A stretch of 64,000 nt of DNA from Bacillus_BA songklensis (GCF_042649685.1 NZ_JBHRZT010000020.1:62001-126000); one strand, 5' to 3'. Counted from the first letter of the stretch, positions 34,098 to 43,141 are shown. Translations and numbers: made by a program. Notes: generated from the letters alone by a model not told the origin.

Positions 34098-34844
34098 TTA
34101 AGAAGCATTCATTGATTTTAATTTAGCAATGGCTTCTTGCGCTGCCTTTTGTTCAGCTTCTTTTTTAGAGCGCCCTACTCCGGTTCCTAACACCTCGCCA
34201 TTCAGTGATACGCGAGATACAAATTCCCGATTATGAGCAGGACCTTTTTCTTGCAATACTTTATATTCCAATTGACCAGCACCATCTCTTTGAACCATTT
34301 CCTGTAATTGGCTTTTGTAATCCATCACATGAGAAAAAGCACCTTCATTGATCTTCGGAAAGACAACCTTTGATAAAAAATCATTGACGGTCTCAAGACC
34401 TTTGTCAAGATAAAGCGCTCCTATGAAAGCTTCGAATACGTCAGCCAATAAAGCCGGACGCTCTCTTCCCCCTGTCATTTCTTCCCCTTTTCCGAGCAAG
34501 ACAAGCTGTCCAAACAAAAGCTCATGGGCAAACGTAACAAGGGAAGGTTCACATACAATCGCAGCTCGCAGTTTCGTAAGCTCCCCCTCGCTCATAGTCG
34601 GATATTTTTTAAACAAAAATTGGGATACTGTAAGTTCCAACACAGCATCTCCCAAAAATTCCAGGCGTTCATTATCTTCATAAGGTCTTCTGCGATGCTC
34701 ATTCACATAGGATGAATGTGTAAAAGCTTGGATTAGCAACGCTTCGTTATCAAACGTAATGCCAATCCGCTCTTGAAACTTTTTAAAATTTTGCTTTATT
34801 TTTCCACCTAAACGCCGCTCACGGCCAATGTAATTCTTAGGCAT
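34098..34844 (-). CDS. rnc: Ribonuclease III
   Basis: A 248-residue endonuclease that cuts double-stranded RNA in rRNA and mRNA processing. The signature NERLEFLGDAVLEL lies in the catalytic domain and the C-terminal dsRNA-binding domain starts at YKSQLQEMVQ and ends KKEAEQKAAQEAIAKL. The ATG at 34844 has GGAGG upstream; a 13-codon extension was rejected. Confidence 0.97.
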   Translation of the reverse strand: MPKNYIGRERRLGGKIKQNFKKFQERIGITFDNEALLIQAFTHSSYVNEHRRRPYEDNERLEFLGDAVLELTVSQFLFKKYPTMSEGELTKLRAAIVCEPSLVTFAHELLFGQLVLLGKGEEMTGGRERPALLADVFEAFIGALYLDKGLETVNDFLSKVVFPKINEGAFSHVMDYKSQLQEMVQRDGAGQLEYKVLQEKGPAHNREFVSRVSLNGEVLGTGVGRSKKEAEQKAAQEAIAKLKSMNAS

Positions 34845-34887
34845 AAGTACCTCCACTTCTATCCTGCAACAAAAGTTCAACATCTAT

Positions 34888-35140
34888 GTCTAGCTGCGGC
34901 TCCAAAAGCTACATTCTACGGTCACTTCACCGCCTCCCGCGAAGTCAAAAAGCGACTTCTCGTCGGCGGTTCCAGTTCCCTATGAGCATAAACGAGCTTG
35001 CTCCACTTTTCTTTACTTGTCCAGCTTCGCAAGCTATGCTCTACGGTCACTTCACCGCCTCCCGCGAAGTCAAAAAGCGACTTCTCGTCGGCGGTTCCAG
35101 TTCCCTATGAGCATAAACGAGCTTGCTCCACTTTTCTTTA
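34888..35140. repeat. Two tandem copies of a 125-bp intergenic repeat
   Basis: Positions 34915-35015 and 35040-35140 are identical over 101 bp, offset by 125 bp. The stretches before each copy (34888-34914 and 35018-35039) are also related. Each copy contains a hairpin with CCGCC/GGCGG and GAAGTC/GACTTC arms and ends CTTGCTCCACTTTTCTTTA. A diverged third copy occurs at 45299-45536. The remaining 35141-35413 is AT-rich with nothing recognised. Confidence 0.9.
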
Positions 35141-35413
35141 ACATATACCATTATAAAACGTCTTTGAAAAAAAGATACGGTTTGTTTATAAAAATAAAGG
35201 ATTTTTTTCATTCCACCCACGTATGTTACCAACAAAAAATATAACAGACACGTTAGGCTGTTGAATAATAAACAGGTTCATTTGTACACTTTCTGTATCC
35301 TGACCTTTTAGGGTCGTGTTCAATATGCTAAGGAAATCACCTAATTGAAACATATCATTTCTCTTCCATGAAAAGCAAATACGGCCCATCAAAAAGCTTT
35401 TTAACAGCAGAGA

Positions 35414-35437
35414 AAGCCCCGTTGAATAACGGGGCTT
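35414..35437 (-). terminator. Terminator after acpP
   Basis: AAGCCCCGTT and AACGGGGCTT pair across a 4-nt loop, 18 nt after the acpP stop; the minus-strand tail is TCTCTGC, so it is short of U but the stem is strong. Confidence 0.75.
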
Positions 35438-35455
35438 CAAAGCAGATTATACAGC

Positions 35456-35689
35456 TTATTGTTTGCTCTGTATGTAATTAACAGCATCTCCAACTGTTGC
35501 AATTTTTTCTGCATCCTCATCAGAGATTTCCATGTCGAACTCATCTTCAAGTTCCATTACAAGCTCAACAACATCAAGGGAATCTGCACCAAGGTCATCT
35601 TTGAAGGAAGACTCAAGTTTCACTTCACCTGCGTCAACACCAAGACGGTCTACAATGATTTTTGTTACACGTTCTAAAACGTCTGCCAT
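35456..35689 (-). CDS. acpP: Acyl carrier protein
   Basis: A 77-residue acidic protein that carries growing acyl chains on phosphopantetheine attached to Ser37 in GADSLDVVELV. Length equals B. subtilis AcpA. GGGAGGTG precedes the ATG. It closes the fapR-plsX-fabD-fabG-acpP cluster and may also have an internal promoter. Confidence 0.98.
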   Translation of the reverse strand: MADVLERVTKIIVDRLGVDAGEVKLESSFKDDLGADSLDVVELVMELEDEFDMEISDEDAEKIATVGDAVNYIQSKQ

Positions 35690-35712
35690 TATCCTTCACC
35701 TCCCCTCAAGCT

Positions 35713-35741
35713 ATTATAGATGATTTCTGTTAAAAATACTA
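35713..35741 (-). promoter_or_regulatory. Possible internal promoter of acpP
   Basis: A perfect TATAAT (35718-35713) lies 24 nt before the start, with TAGTAT 17 nt upstream as a poor -35. This sits in the fabG-acpP gap. Confidence 0.4.
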
Positions 35742-35765
35742 GGACAGGTCCAAAAGAGACCTTTG

Positions 35766-36506
35766 TTACATAACCATTCCACCGTCAACACGGAGCGTCT
35801 GCCCTGTCATATAGCGGCTGCCTTCAGAGGCTAAGAATGAAACGACATGCGCAATATCTTCCGGCTCGCCAAAGCGGGCAAGCGGAATCTGCTTCAGCAT
35901 TTCCTGTCTTACATCTTCCGGTAACTTATCTGTCATATCCGTCGTAATGAATCCAGGGGCGACCGCATTGACCGTGATATTACGGCTCGCCAACTCTTTC
36001 GCTGTTGTTTTCGTCAAACCAATAACACCAGCTTTTGCTGCTACATAGTTGGCTTGGCCCGCATTGCCGCTCACCCCAACAATGGAAGCGATATTAATGA
36101 TGCGGCCGTTTCGCTGTTTCATCATTTGGCGAGTAACAGCTTTCGTACAAAGGAAGACACCTTTTAAGTTGGTCGAAATAACATCGTCCCATTCATCTTC
36201 TTTCATACGCATTAATAAATTGTCACGTGTAATGCCTGCATTATTCACTAAAATGTCCAACGAGCCGAATGTCTCAACGACTTGCTTCACCATATTTTGT
36301 ACAGAGTCTGCGTCGGCTACGTTTGCCTGAATGGCAATAGCCTCACTGCCCAATGCCTTGATCTCATCCACTACTTCTAACGCTTTCGCTTCACTTCCTG
36401 CATAGTTGACCGCCACTTTAGCGCCGAGTTTGCCGAGTTCAAGAGCAATGGCTCTGCCGATTCCGCGTGAAGCACCTGTCACAAGGGCCGTTTTTCCTGT
36501 TAACAT
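35766..36506 (-). CDS. fabG: 3-oxoacyl-[acyl-carrier-protein] reductase FabG
   Basis: A 246-residue short-chain dehydrogenase for the first reduction step of fatty-acid elongation. NADPH motif TGASRGIG (10-17), NNAG (88-91), and catalytic Ser141, Tyr154 and Lys158 are all present. It overlaps the fabD stop by a few bases, with AAAGGAGGAG inside fabD. Confidence 0.98.
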   Translation of the reverse strand: MLTGKTALVTGASRGIGRAIALELGKLGAKVAVNYAGSEAKALEVVDEIKALGSEAIAIQANVADADSVQNMVKQVVETFGSLDILVNNAGITRDNLLMRMKEDEWDDVISTNLKGVFLCTKAVTRQMMKQRNGRIINIASIVGVSGNAGQANYVAAKAGVIGLTKTTAKELASRNITVNAVAPGFITTDMTDKLPEDVRQEMLKQIPLARFGEPEDIAHVVSFLASEGSRYMTGQTLRVDGGMVM

Positions 36507-37450
36507 GATTTCTCCTCCTTTATCGCTTCAATCGTTTGATTCATAGACTGTAAATCATAGACTGAAAAGACATTGGCACGGCGATTAATTTTTTTAATAA
36601 GTCCAGCCAATACTTTTCCCGGACCAATTTCAATAAACGTATCTACTCCGTTATCCAGCAAAGTTTGGATGGACTCTTCCCAACGTACAGGAGAATACAA
36701 TTGCTCTACTAGTCGCTGCTTAATTTCACCCTTCGTTGTCATCGGCTCTGCCGTTACGTTCGAAATAACAGGGACCTCCGCATCAGTGACCGTCACCTCA
36801 TTCAACACTTGTTCAAGTTTTTGAGCTGCCGGCTTCATTAAGCTGGAATGAAACGGTCCGCTCACAACAAGAGAAATGGCTCGCTTGGCCCCTCTTTCCT
36901 TCGCAAGGGCAGACGCTTTTTCAACTCCTGCCGTTGTTCCGGAAATCACGATTTGACCAGGACAGTTGATGTTTGCCAATTGAACAACATCACCTTGATT
37001 GGTAATTTCATCTGTTACTTCTTTTAACGCCTGTGCTTCCATCCCTAGAATGGCCGCCATCGTTCCTTCTCCTGCCGGAACTGCTTCATCCATAAACTTC
37101 CCGCGCAGATAAACAGCTTTCACTGCATCAGGGAAAGAAAGGGCACCTGCCGCTACAAGTGCACTATACTCTCCTAAACTATGACCTGCTGTATAGTCCG
37201 GGGCAATGCCTGATGTTTTAAATTGTTCCAACATCACCATGCTCGTTGCCAAAAGAGCAGGCTGCGCATGGTATGTAAGCGTCAATTTTTCTTGCGAACC
37301 GTTAAAAATAATGTCTGTCAGTTTAAAGCCAAGGACGTCGTCCACTTGGTTATACATGCTCCCAGCGACTTCATATTGGTCCGCAAAGTCTTTTCCCATC
37401 CCCACCGTTTGAGAACCTTGCCCTGGAAATACAAACGCTAACTTCCCCAT
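36500..37450 (-). CDS. fabD: Malonyl-CoA:ACP transacylase FabD
   Basis: A 316-residue enzyme that moves malonyl from CoA to ACP. It has the oxyanion motif GQGSQ near the N-terminus, nucleophile Ser91 in GHSLGEYSA, and catalytic His in SGPFHSSLM. The start MGKLAFVFPG at 37450 follows AAAGGAG; an adjacent ATG (37453) is equally possible. The open frame upstream of it runs through repeat copy D and is not coding. Confidence 0.97.
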   Translation of the reverse strand: MGKLAFVFPGQGSQTVGMGKDFADQYEVAGSMYNQVDDVLGFKLTDIIFNGSQEKLTLTYHAQPALLATSMVMLEQFKTSGIAPDYTAGHSLGEYSALVAAGALSFPDAVKAVYLRGKFMDEAVPAGEGTMAAILGMEAQALKEVTDEITNQGDVVQLANINCPGQIVISGTTAGVEKASALAKERGAKRAISLVVSGPFHSSLMKPAAQKLEQVLNEVTVTDAEVPVISNVTAEPMTTKGEIKQRLVEQLYSPVRWEESIQTLLDNGVDTFIEIGPGKVLAGLIKKINRRANVFSVYDLQSMNQTIEAIKEEKSC

Positions 37451-37464
37451 CATTTTCGCTCCTT

Positions 37465-37510
37465 TATCCTGTTCTAACGGGCGATCTCCTGTTGATAGAG
37501 GCTTCACCCT
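37465..37510. repeat. Dispersed intergenic repeat, shortened copy D (plsX-fabD junction)
   Basis: TATCCTGTTCTAACGGGCG followed by CTCCTG resembles the first half of copy A (8527-8606). It ends at the plsX stop codon, so only about 50 nt separate plsX and fabD. Confidence 0.5.
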
Positions 37511-38507
37511 ATACAGTTTCAATTTGAAACTTTTCAATTGCTGCTTTAATCGTTTGCGGAACTTGTTGTTCTACCATATTGACCGCTTGCTTAACAGCAT
37601 TGAAGACCGCTGTAGCATCTGACGATCCATGTGCCTTGATGACAGGTGCTTTTAAACCGAATAAGCCAGCCCCGCCGTATTCGCTGTAATCCATTTTCGA
37701 TTTCAACCCTTTTAACTGAGGTTTTAAAACGGCTGCAGCCATTTTGCTTTTAAAGCTGCTTGTCAATTCTGCTTTTAACATGGAGAAGATCGATAAAGCC
37801 GTTCCTTCGATCGTTTTTAAAGCGATGTTACCTGTAAATCCATCGGTCACCACCACATCAGCTACTCCATTTAATAAGTCTCTTGATTCAACATTTCCAG
37901 CAAAATTCAAGTTAGCTTCTTTTAAAAGCTGGAAGGTTTGCTTCGTTAAATCATTCCCTTTTTTATCTTCTGTTCCAACATTTAAGAGACCAACACGCGG
38001 GTTGGTGATTCCTCTTACTTTTTCCGCATAGATTGCCCCCATAATGGCATATTGGAGCAAGTGTGTTGGTTTCGCATCAACATTTGCCCCTACATCCAGC
38101 ATTAAAAATCCTTTTCCATCTAATGTTGGCAAAGTCGGAGCTAAAGCCGGCCTTTCGATGCCTTCAATTCGTCCGACCACAAACAGCCCTGCTGTCATTA
38201 AAGCTCCCGTGTTCCCAGCGGAAATACAAGCGTCTGCCCGACCTTCCTTTACTTCGTTTGCCATTAAAACCATTGACGCATTCTTCTTTCTTCTAACTGC
38301 ACGAACGGGTTCATCGGTTGCTTCAATTACTTCTTCTGTATGTATAATATCCACTCGCTCCGATGATTGCAAATGTTGTTTGATTTGCTCTTCATGGCCA
38401 ATAAGTGTAATGTGTAAATCAGGGAAATGTTGAATGGCTTTTGCTGCCCCGGCAATAATTTCTTTTGGAGCATTGTCGCCTCCCATTGCATCAATTGCGA
38501 TTCTCAT
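37509..38507 (-). CDS. plsX: Phosphate acyltransferase PlsX
   Basis: A 332-residue peripheral membrane enzyme that converts acyl-ACP to acyl-phosphate, the first step of PlsX/PlsY phospholipid synthesis. Start MRIAIDAMGGDNAPKEI; family segments ISAGNTGALMTAGL, LMLDVGANVD and VVTDGFTGNIALKTIEG are present. The ATG at 38507 lies inside the fapR 3' end, a 17-nt overlap, implying coupling. Confidence 0.97.
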   Translation of the reverse strand: MRIAIDAMGGDNAPKEIIAGAAKAIQHFPDLHITLIGHEEQIKQHLQSSERVDIIHTEEVIEATDEPVRAVRRKKNASMVLMANEVKEGRADACISAGNTGALMTAGLFVVGRIEGIERPALAPTLPTLDGKGFLMLDVGANVDAKPTHLLQYAIMGAIYAEKVRGITNPRVGLLNVGTEDKKGNDLTKQTFQLLKEANLNFAGNVESRDLLNGVADVVVTDGFTGNIALKTIEGTALSIFSMLKAELTSSFKSKMAAAVLKPQLKGLKSKMDYSEYGGAGLFGLKAPVIKAHGSSDATAVFNAVKQAVNMVEQQVPQTIKAAIEKFQIETV

Positions 38508-39090
38508 GCTGCATCTCATCCTTTTTTACATTTTTTGAACGGTACATTTTAAATCGGCCGGAAAATACCAATTCCTGTCCAACAAAACTATTAACTTCTA
38601 CAATCGTACGACCGCTCTCTTCTTCCATCCCTTTCACTTTGGCCTTTGCTACTACACGCTCACCGAGTCTTACTTGTTGATGGAAATGGAGAGAGGCATC
38701 CGCAGTTAAAGCCAGTTCGTCATTAATCACAGCGACGGCAAGCGAATTCGCTTGCGCAAATAAATGATGTCCGCGCGCGATTTGATTTCGTCTGAAGACA
38801 TGTTCTTCCCTTACATCAAAGATAGAAATTGCCGAATCATCTAATTCCAGGTCAATCACTTCCCCAATGACTTCTTCTAACGGCAATGAACGAACTTCCG
38901 TCTGAAGCTGCCTTGACGCTACATGTTTAATGCGTTCACGAAGTTCGGGAATGGATAATTCAAGACGATCTAACCGAATCGTTTGAACACTGACCGAAAA
39001 GCGTTCTGATAGTTCTTCGTCCGTAACAAAAGGATTTTCTTCAATCGTTGCTTTTAGGAGCCGCTGTCTCTCCTTTTTATTCCGTTTCAT
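38491..39090 (-). CDS. fapR: Fatty-acid and phospholipid synthesis repressor FapR
   Basis: A 199-residue regulator with an N-terminal winged helix (NPFVTDEELSERFSVSVQTIRLDRLEL, about 19-45) and a C-terminal hot-dog domain that binds malonyl-CoA (about 90-190, with GHHLFAQANSLAVAVI). Malonyl-CoA releases it from DNA and so induces lipid synthesis. A near-perfect FapR operator overlaps its own promoter, showing autoregulation. The C-terminus is slightly longer than in B. subtilis. Confidence 0.97.
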   Translation of the reverse strand: MKRNKKERQRLLKATIEENPFVTDEELSERFSVSVQTIRLDRLELSIPELRERIKHVASRQLQTEVRSLPLEEVIGEVIDLELDDSAISIFDVREEHVFRRNQIARGHHLFAQANSLAVAVINDELALTADASLHFHQQVRLGERVVAKAKVKGMEEESGRTIVEVNSFVGQELVFSGRFKMYRSKNVKKDEMQHENRN

Positions 39091-39108
39091 TATTCACCAT
39101 CCGCACTT

Positions 39109-39125
39109 TTAATACTAGGTACTAA
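39109..39125 (-). promoter_or_regulatory. FapR operator upstream of fapR
   Basis: On the minus strand the sequence is TTAGTACCTAGTATTAA, very close to the FapR box known from B. subtilis. It lies just downstream of the -10 box, at the expected transcription start. Confidence 0.85.
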
Positions 39126-39129
39126 TAGC

Positions 39130-39158
39130 AGTATATAATCATTAAAACTATTTTGCAA
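39130..39158 (-). promoter_or_regulatory. Sigma-A promoter of the fapR operon
   Basis: TTGCAA (39158-39153), 17-nt spacer, TATACT (39135-39130) on the minus strand, followed at once by the FapR box. Confidence 0.7.
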
Positions 39159-39220
39159 CCATAATTTTTTAAATCACTGAAGTTTAGATGGATCATTTTA
39201 ATTTTCTTAAGGGAACGTGC

Positions 39221-39265
39221 AAAAAGCCGACCGCCCCTTCTATTTAACGGGATAGTCGGCTTTTT
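39221..39265 (-). terminator. Terminator after recG
   Basis: AAAAAGCCGAC and GTCGGCTTTTT pair perfectly around a 23-nt apical region, 30 nt after the recG stop. Confidence 0.85.
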
Positions 39266-39295
39266 ATGAAATAGAAAATACTTATTTGCAAGTCG

Positions 39296-41344
39296 TTAAT
39301 CGAGCTTTTCTCCATTTAGTGCTCCTGTGTCTTCCAAATAAGAACGCAGTAGTGCATACTGCTCTTCTTTCCAAAAAGACTCTGAGTTGACAAGAAGAGC
39401 CGCGTCATCACGCGCCACTTCCAATGCACGATAATCATGAACCATATCGGCTACTTTAAAATCGGGCAGTCCGCTCTGTTTTCTGCCAAAAAAGTCTCCT
39501 GGCCCGCGAAGCTCAAGGTCTTTTTCCGACAAAACAAACCCATCGTTCGTTTCAGTCATAATCCGCATTCGTTCTTTTCCATTTTCCGACTTCGGGTCTG
39601 CCATCAATACACAATAAGACTGCTCACTTCCGCGCCCTACGCGGCCGCGCAATTGATGAAGCTGGGAAAGACCGAAACGTTCCGCATCATAAATCAGCAT
39701 GACTGTTGCATTTGGAACGTTGACTCCAACTTCAACAACAGTGGTAGAAACGAGAACCTGGACATCATTTCCACTAAACTGATGCATGACGGCTTCTTTC
39801 TCTTCGGCCGAGAGACGGCCATGCATCAGACCTATTTTCCACTTCCCATGGTAATGCTGGGTTAAGGTCGCATGAACGTCAATTGCATTTTGCACATCGA
39901 GTTTATCGGATTCTTCAATAAGAGGACAAATAACGTATGCCTGTCTACCATGCGAAAGCTCTTTATCAATGAATTGCAAGATTCTCTCGAGCATGTCGTG
40001 CTTCACCCAATAAGTCTCAATGACTTTACGGCCCGCCGGCATTTCATCAATGATCGAGACATCCATTTCGCCAAAGACGGTAATGGCGAGTGTTCTAGGA
40101 ATTGGGGTAGCTGTCATAAATAACACATCAGGATTTTCTCCTTTTTCCCGCAGTACCCTTCGCTGCTCCACCCCAAAGCGATGCTGCTCATCCGTTATGA
40201 CAAGGCCAAGCTTATGAAACTGGACTTCGTCTTGAATTAACGCATGTGTGCCGACAACGACGTGTACATCACCGGCCTGTACTTTTTCCAACAATTCCCT
40301 ACGCGATTTTCCTTTCACCGAACTTGTTAATAAACCGACCCTCACCCCCACTTTTTCAAGCATGGTTTGCAAAGACTGAACATGCTGTTCCGCTAAGATT
40401 TCGGTTGGAACCATGAGCGCTCCTTGATATCCGGCTAAAACGGTCGCATACAACGCGATGGCAGCCACAACCGTTTTCCCTGATCCCACATCTCCCTGCA
40501 GTAATCGATTCATTCGATAAGGGGATTTCATATCCTTTGCAATTTCGGTCACTACACGTTTTTGTGCATTTGTAAGCGGAAACGGCAGCGTTTGAATAAA
40601 TGCTGCAAGCTGACCGGAATCAAATCTTTGTTCAATCCCTGGAGCTTGCTCCCGTTCCATTTTTCTTAACGCCTGCATTTTTAGCTGAAATAATAAAAAT
40701 TCTTCGTAAACAAAACGACGGCGTGCCTGTTTTAGCTGCTCATGGCTTTGCGGCAAATGGATGGCCTTTAAAGCTTCTTTGCGTTCCAGCAGCTTGTAGC
40801 GCATCCTTATAGCAGGAGGAATCATATCGTCAATATGTTCACTATATTGCTTTAAGGCAAGCGAAACGAAGCGCCTTAACCCTTTCACGGTCAAATCGCC
40901 TTTCGTCGAATAAATCGGGTCAATCTCTTGATTGCGCTTAAACGGAGAAAACTGCAATTCTTGAACCGTAATAGCCTGGCGATGCTGATCCCATTTACCG
41001 GTCACCGTGACCGTCTGCCCCATTTCCAATTTGGTCTTGTAATAAGGACGATTAAAACAAATGACGGTAATTAAATAACGTCCCACGAGCAAACGAAATG
41101 TTAATCTTGAACGTTTCTTCCCATAATAAGCGAGAGAAGGCTGACTATGAACCTTCCCTTCTACTGTTGCTTTCTCTTCATGCTTTACTTCAGCCAAGTC
41201 CTTTAGCTGATAGTCTTCATACCTAAACGGAAAATACTCTAGTAAATCTTGAACAGTATGAACCCCTGCCTGCTGCAAAGACTGAGCGGTTTCTTCACCA
41301 ATCCCTTTTATAGACGTTACAGGAAACTGTTTTAAATTACTCAC
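39296..41344 (-). CDS. recG: ATP-dependent DNA helicase RecG
   Basis: A 682-residue branch-migration helicase that reverses stalled forks. It has an N-terminal wedge/OB domain (about 60-150), helicase motif I LQGDVGSGKTVVAA, motif II DEQHRFG, motif III MTATPIPRTL and motif VI QLHQLRGRVGRG. Start is GTG at 41344, overlapping the sdaAA stop by 8 nt with no separate ribosome site, so coupled translation is likely. Length equals B. subtilis RecG. Confidence 0.97.
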   Translation of the reverse strand: MSNLKQFPVTSIKGIGEETAQSLQQAGVHTVQDLLEYFPFRYEDYQLKDLAEVKHEEKATVEGKVHSQPSLAYYGKKRSRLTFRLLVGRYLITVICFNRPYYKTKLEMGQTVTVTGKWDQHRQAITVQELQFSPFKRNQEIDPIYSTKGDLTVKGLRRFVSLALKQYSEHIDDMIPPAIRMRYKLLERKEALKAIHLPQSHEQLKQARRRFVYEEFLLFQLKMQALRKMEREQAPGIEQRFDSGQLAAFIQTLPFPLTNAQKRVVTEIAKDMKSPYRMNRLLQGDVGSGKTVVAAIALYATVLAGYQGALMVPTEILAEQHVQSLQTMLEKVGVRVGLLTSSVKGKSRRELLEKVQAGDVHVVVGTHALIQDEVQFHKLGLVITDEQHRFGVEQRRVLREKGENPDVLFMTATPIPRTLAITVFGEMDVSIIDEMPAGRKVIETYWVKHDMLERILQFIDKELSHGRQAYVICPLIEESDKLDVQNAIDVHATLTQHYHGKWKIGLMHGRLSAEEKEAVMHQFSGNDVQVLVSTTVVEVGVNVPNATVMLIYDAERFGLSQLHQLRGRVGRGSEQSYCVLMADPKSENGKERMRIMTETNDGFVLSEKDLELRGPGDFFGRKQSGLPDFKVADMVHDYRALEVARDDAALLVNSESFWKEEQYALLRSYLEDTGALNGEKLD

Positions 41345-42224
41345 CTTTTGTTAACGGTATACCAAAGATCTTCGCTTCCAGCTCCCGACCTGTTGGTGTT
41401 GCCGCCAAACCTCCTTGTGCTGTTTCTTTTAATGCGACCGGCATCGTTTGGCCGATTTTAAACATCGCATCAATGACCTCATCGCACGGGATACGGCTCG
41501 TTATGCCCGCAAGCGCCATATCTGCTGCAACCATGGCGTTAGCGGCTCCCATTGCGTTTCGCTTTACGCACGGCACTTCCACTAATCCCGCTACCGGGTC
41601 ACATACTAATCCTAACATATTTTTAAGTGTTATGGCCATTGCTTCGGCTGCTTGGGACGGCGTTCCGCCTGCCATTTCCACAATTGCCGCTGCCGCCATG
41701 CCGCTTGCCGATCCCACTTCGGCCTGACATCCTCCTGCCGCACCTGAAATGGAGGCGTTATTTGCCACGACAAATCCAAACGCACCTGACGTAAATAAAA
41801 ACTCAATCATCTCCTGGCGTGTTGGATTTAGTTTATTTTTTACCGCAAACAAGGTCCCCGGAACCACTCCCGCCGAACCAGCCGTCGGTGTAGCACAAAT
41901 CGTCCCCATTGCCGCGTTCACTTCATTTGTGGCTACCGCTTTGCTGACTGCATCCAAGACGAGTTCTCCAGAAAGCGATTTTCCACTTTTAATATAGTTT
42001 TGCAAAAGGACAGCGTCTCCGCCCGTTAAGCCTGAAACCGAGTGTACGCCTTTTAATCCGCGTTCAACCGCCTGTTCCATGACCGTTAAATTTTGGTCCA
42101 TCTTCCGAATGATTTGTTCTCTTGAAAGACCCGTTACATCCATCTCTTGCTGAATCATAATCTCGGCAATTTTGACATTTTTACTTTCCGCCAGCTCTAC
42201 CAATTCCGCCACATTACGAAACAT
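41337..42224 (-). CDS. sdaAA: L-serine dehydratase alpha subunit SdaAA
   Basis: A 295-residue catalytic subunit of the iron-sulfur serine deaminase that makes pyruvate and ammonia. Cysteines for the [4Fe-4S] cluster are in CATPTAGSAG, GGCQAEVGSASG, LVCDPVAGLVEVPC. It needs the beta subunit encoded just upstream. GGAGGAG precedes the ATG. Confidence 0.96.
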   Translation of the reverse strand: MFRNVAELVELAESKNVKIAEIMIQQEMDVTGLSREQIIRKMDQNLTVMEQAVERGLKGVHSVSGLTGGDAVLLQNYIKSGKSLSGELVLDAVSKAVATNEVNAAMGTICATPTAGSAGVVPGTLFAVKNKLNPTRQEMIEFLFTSGAFGFVVANNASISGAAGGCQAEVGSASGMAAAAIVEMAGGTPSQAAEAMAITLKNMLGLVCDPVAGLVEVPCVKRNAMGAANAMVAADMALAGITSRIPCDEVIDAMFKIGQTMPVALKETAQGGLAATPTGRELEAKIFGIPLTKGE

Positions 42225-42244
42225 ACGCTTCTCCTCCCAGTTGC

Positions 42245-42907
42245 CTATTCAACCATTCTCATTACTTGTGAAATGTTTGGAAGCATTTTGATTTCTTCCA
42301 TGACCGCTTCATCGATATTTTGATCGGTTTCAATAGCCATCAAGGCTATTTCCCCTTTTTCTTTACGCGACACTTCCATATGACCGATATTGATGCGATA
42401 CTTTGTTAAAAGGTTGGTTACTGACGCAATCGCTCCATAACGGTCATTATGAACGACAAGGATAGCCGGATGTACACCTGACAGTTTTAAATCAAATCCG
42501 TTTAACTCCGTAATTTGAATTTTTCCGCCACCGATTGAAATCCCCACGACCTCGATTGTCTCATTTTCATCCGACATTCTGACTCTTGCTGTATTCGGGT
42601 GGTCCGTAATTGCATCCTCCTCAATGAAAACAACTTCGATTCCGGCTTCCTTTGCCAGTTTAAGAGACTGCGGAATTCGCGGATCATACGTGTCAAAGTC
42701 TAAAATACCGCCGATGATCGCTACATCCGTCCCATGCCCTTTGTACGTTTTGGCAAATGATCCGTATAACGATACAACAATTTTCTTTGGTTGTCGGCCA
42801 AACAGTGTTCTTGCAACCCGGCCAATGCGAGCTGCTCCGGCTGTATGCGAACTCGAAGGTCCAATCATAATTGGACCAATAATATCAAACACTGATTTAT
42901 ATTTCAT
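42245..42907 (-). CDS. sdaAB: L-serine dehydratase beta subunit SdaAB
   Basis: A 220-residue beta subunit. The N-terminal part holds the conserved SSSHTAGAARIGRVAR and YGSFAKTYKGHGTD; the C-terminal 75 residues (PAILVVHNDRYGAIASVTNLL) are an ACT domain, a usual site for allosteric serine sensing. GGAGGAG precedes the ATG. The upstream promoter carries a cre box. Confidence 0.96.
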   Translation of the reverse strand: MKYKSVFDIIGPIMIGPSSSHTAGAARIGRVARTLFGRQPKKIVVSLYGSFAKTYKGHGTDVAIIGGILDFDTYDPRIPQSLKLAKEAGIEVVFIEEDAITDHPNTARVRMSDENETIEVVGISIGGGKIQITELNGFDLKLSGVHPAILVVHNDRYGAIASVTNLLTKYRINIGHMEVSRKEKGEIALMAIETDQNIDEAVMEEIKMLPNISQVMRMVE

Positions 42908-42991
42908 TGCATTGTCTCCTCCGTTCTTGTATTACAAGCAACTTACAGTCTAATAGATTTTGGTCTAATCACCGCAACAATTGTGTCACCC

Positions 42992-43021
42992 ATTTTAGAA
43001 AACGCTTTCTTTGCCGTTCAA
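42992..43021 (-). promoter_or_regulatory. Candidate sdaAB-sdaAA promoter with a CcpA (cre) site in its spacer
   Basis: TTGAAC (43021-43016) and TAAAAT (42997-42992) are 18 nt apart. The spacer holds AGAAAGCGTTTTCT (43010-42997), which matches the cre consensus TGWAANCGNTNWCA at all but the two end bases. Confidence 0.6.
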
Positions 43022-43141
43022 AAAAACTCAAGATAGGATGATCTATTCACTTGTTCCCATTATATAATAAAAACTTCAAACCCTTTTCTTTTTTATATTT
43101 TTAAATTTTTCAAATAATACGAATGGACTTTCAGACAACAA

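Noticed and set aside
34888..35140. CRISPR-like array
   Set aside because: There are only two units, each about 125 bp and nearly identical throughout, with no short repeat/unique spacer pattern and no cas genes.
35186..35440. 84-codon minus-strand open frame upstream of the acpP terminator
   Set aside because: No ribosome site, no recognisable family, and its 5' end reads through the acpP terminator hairpin.
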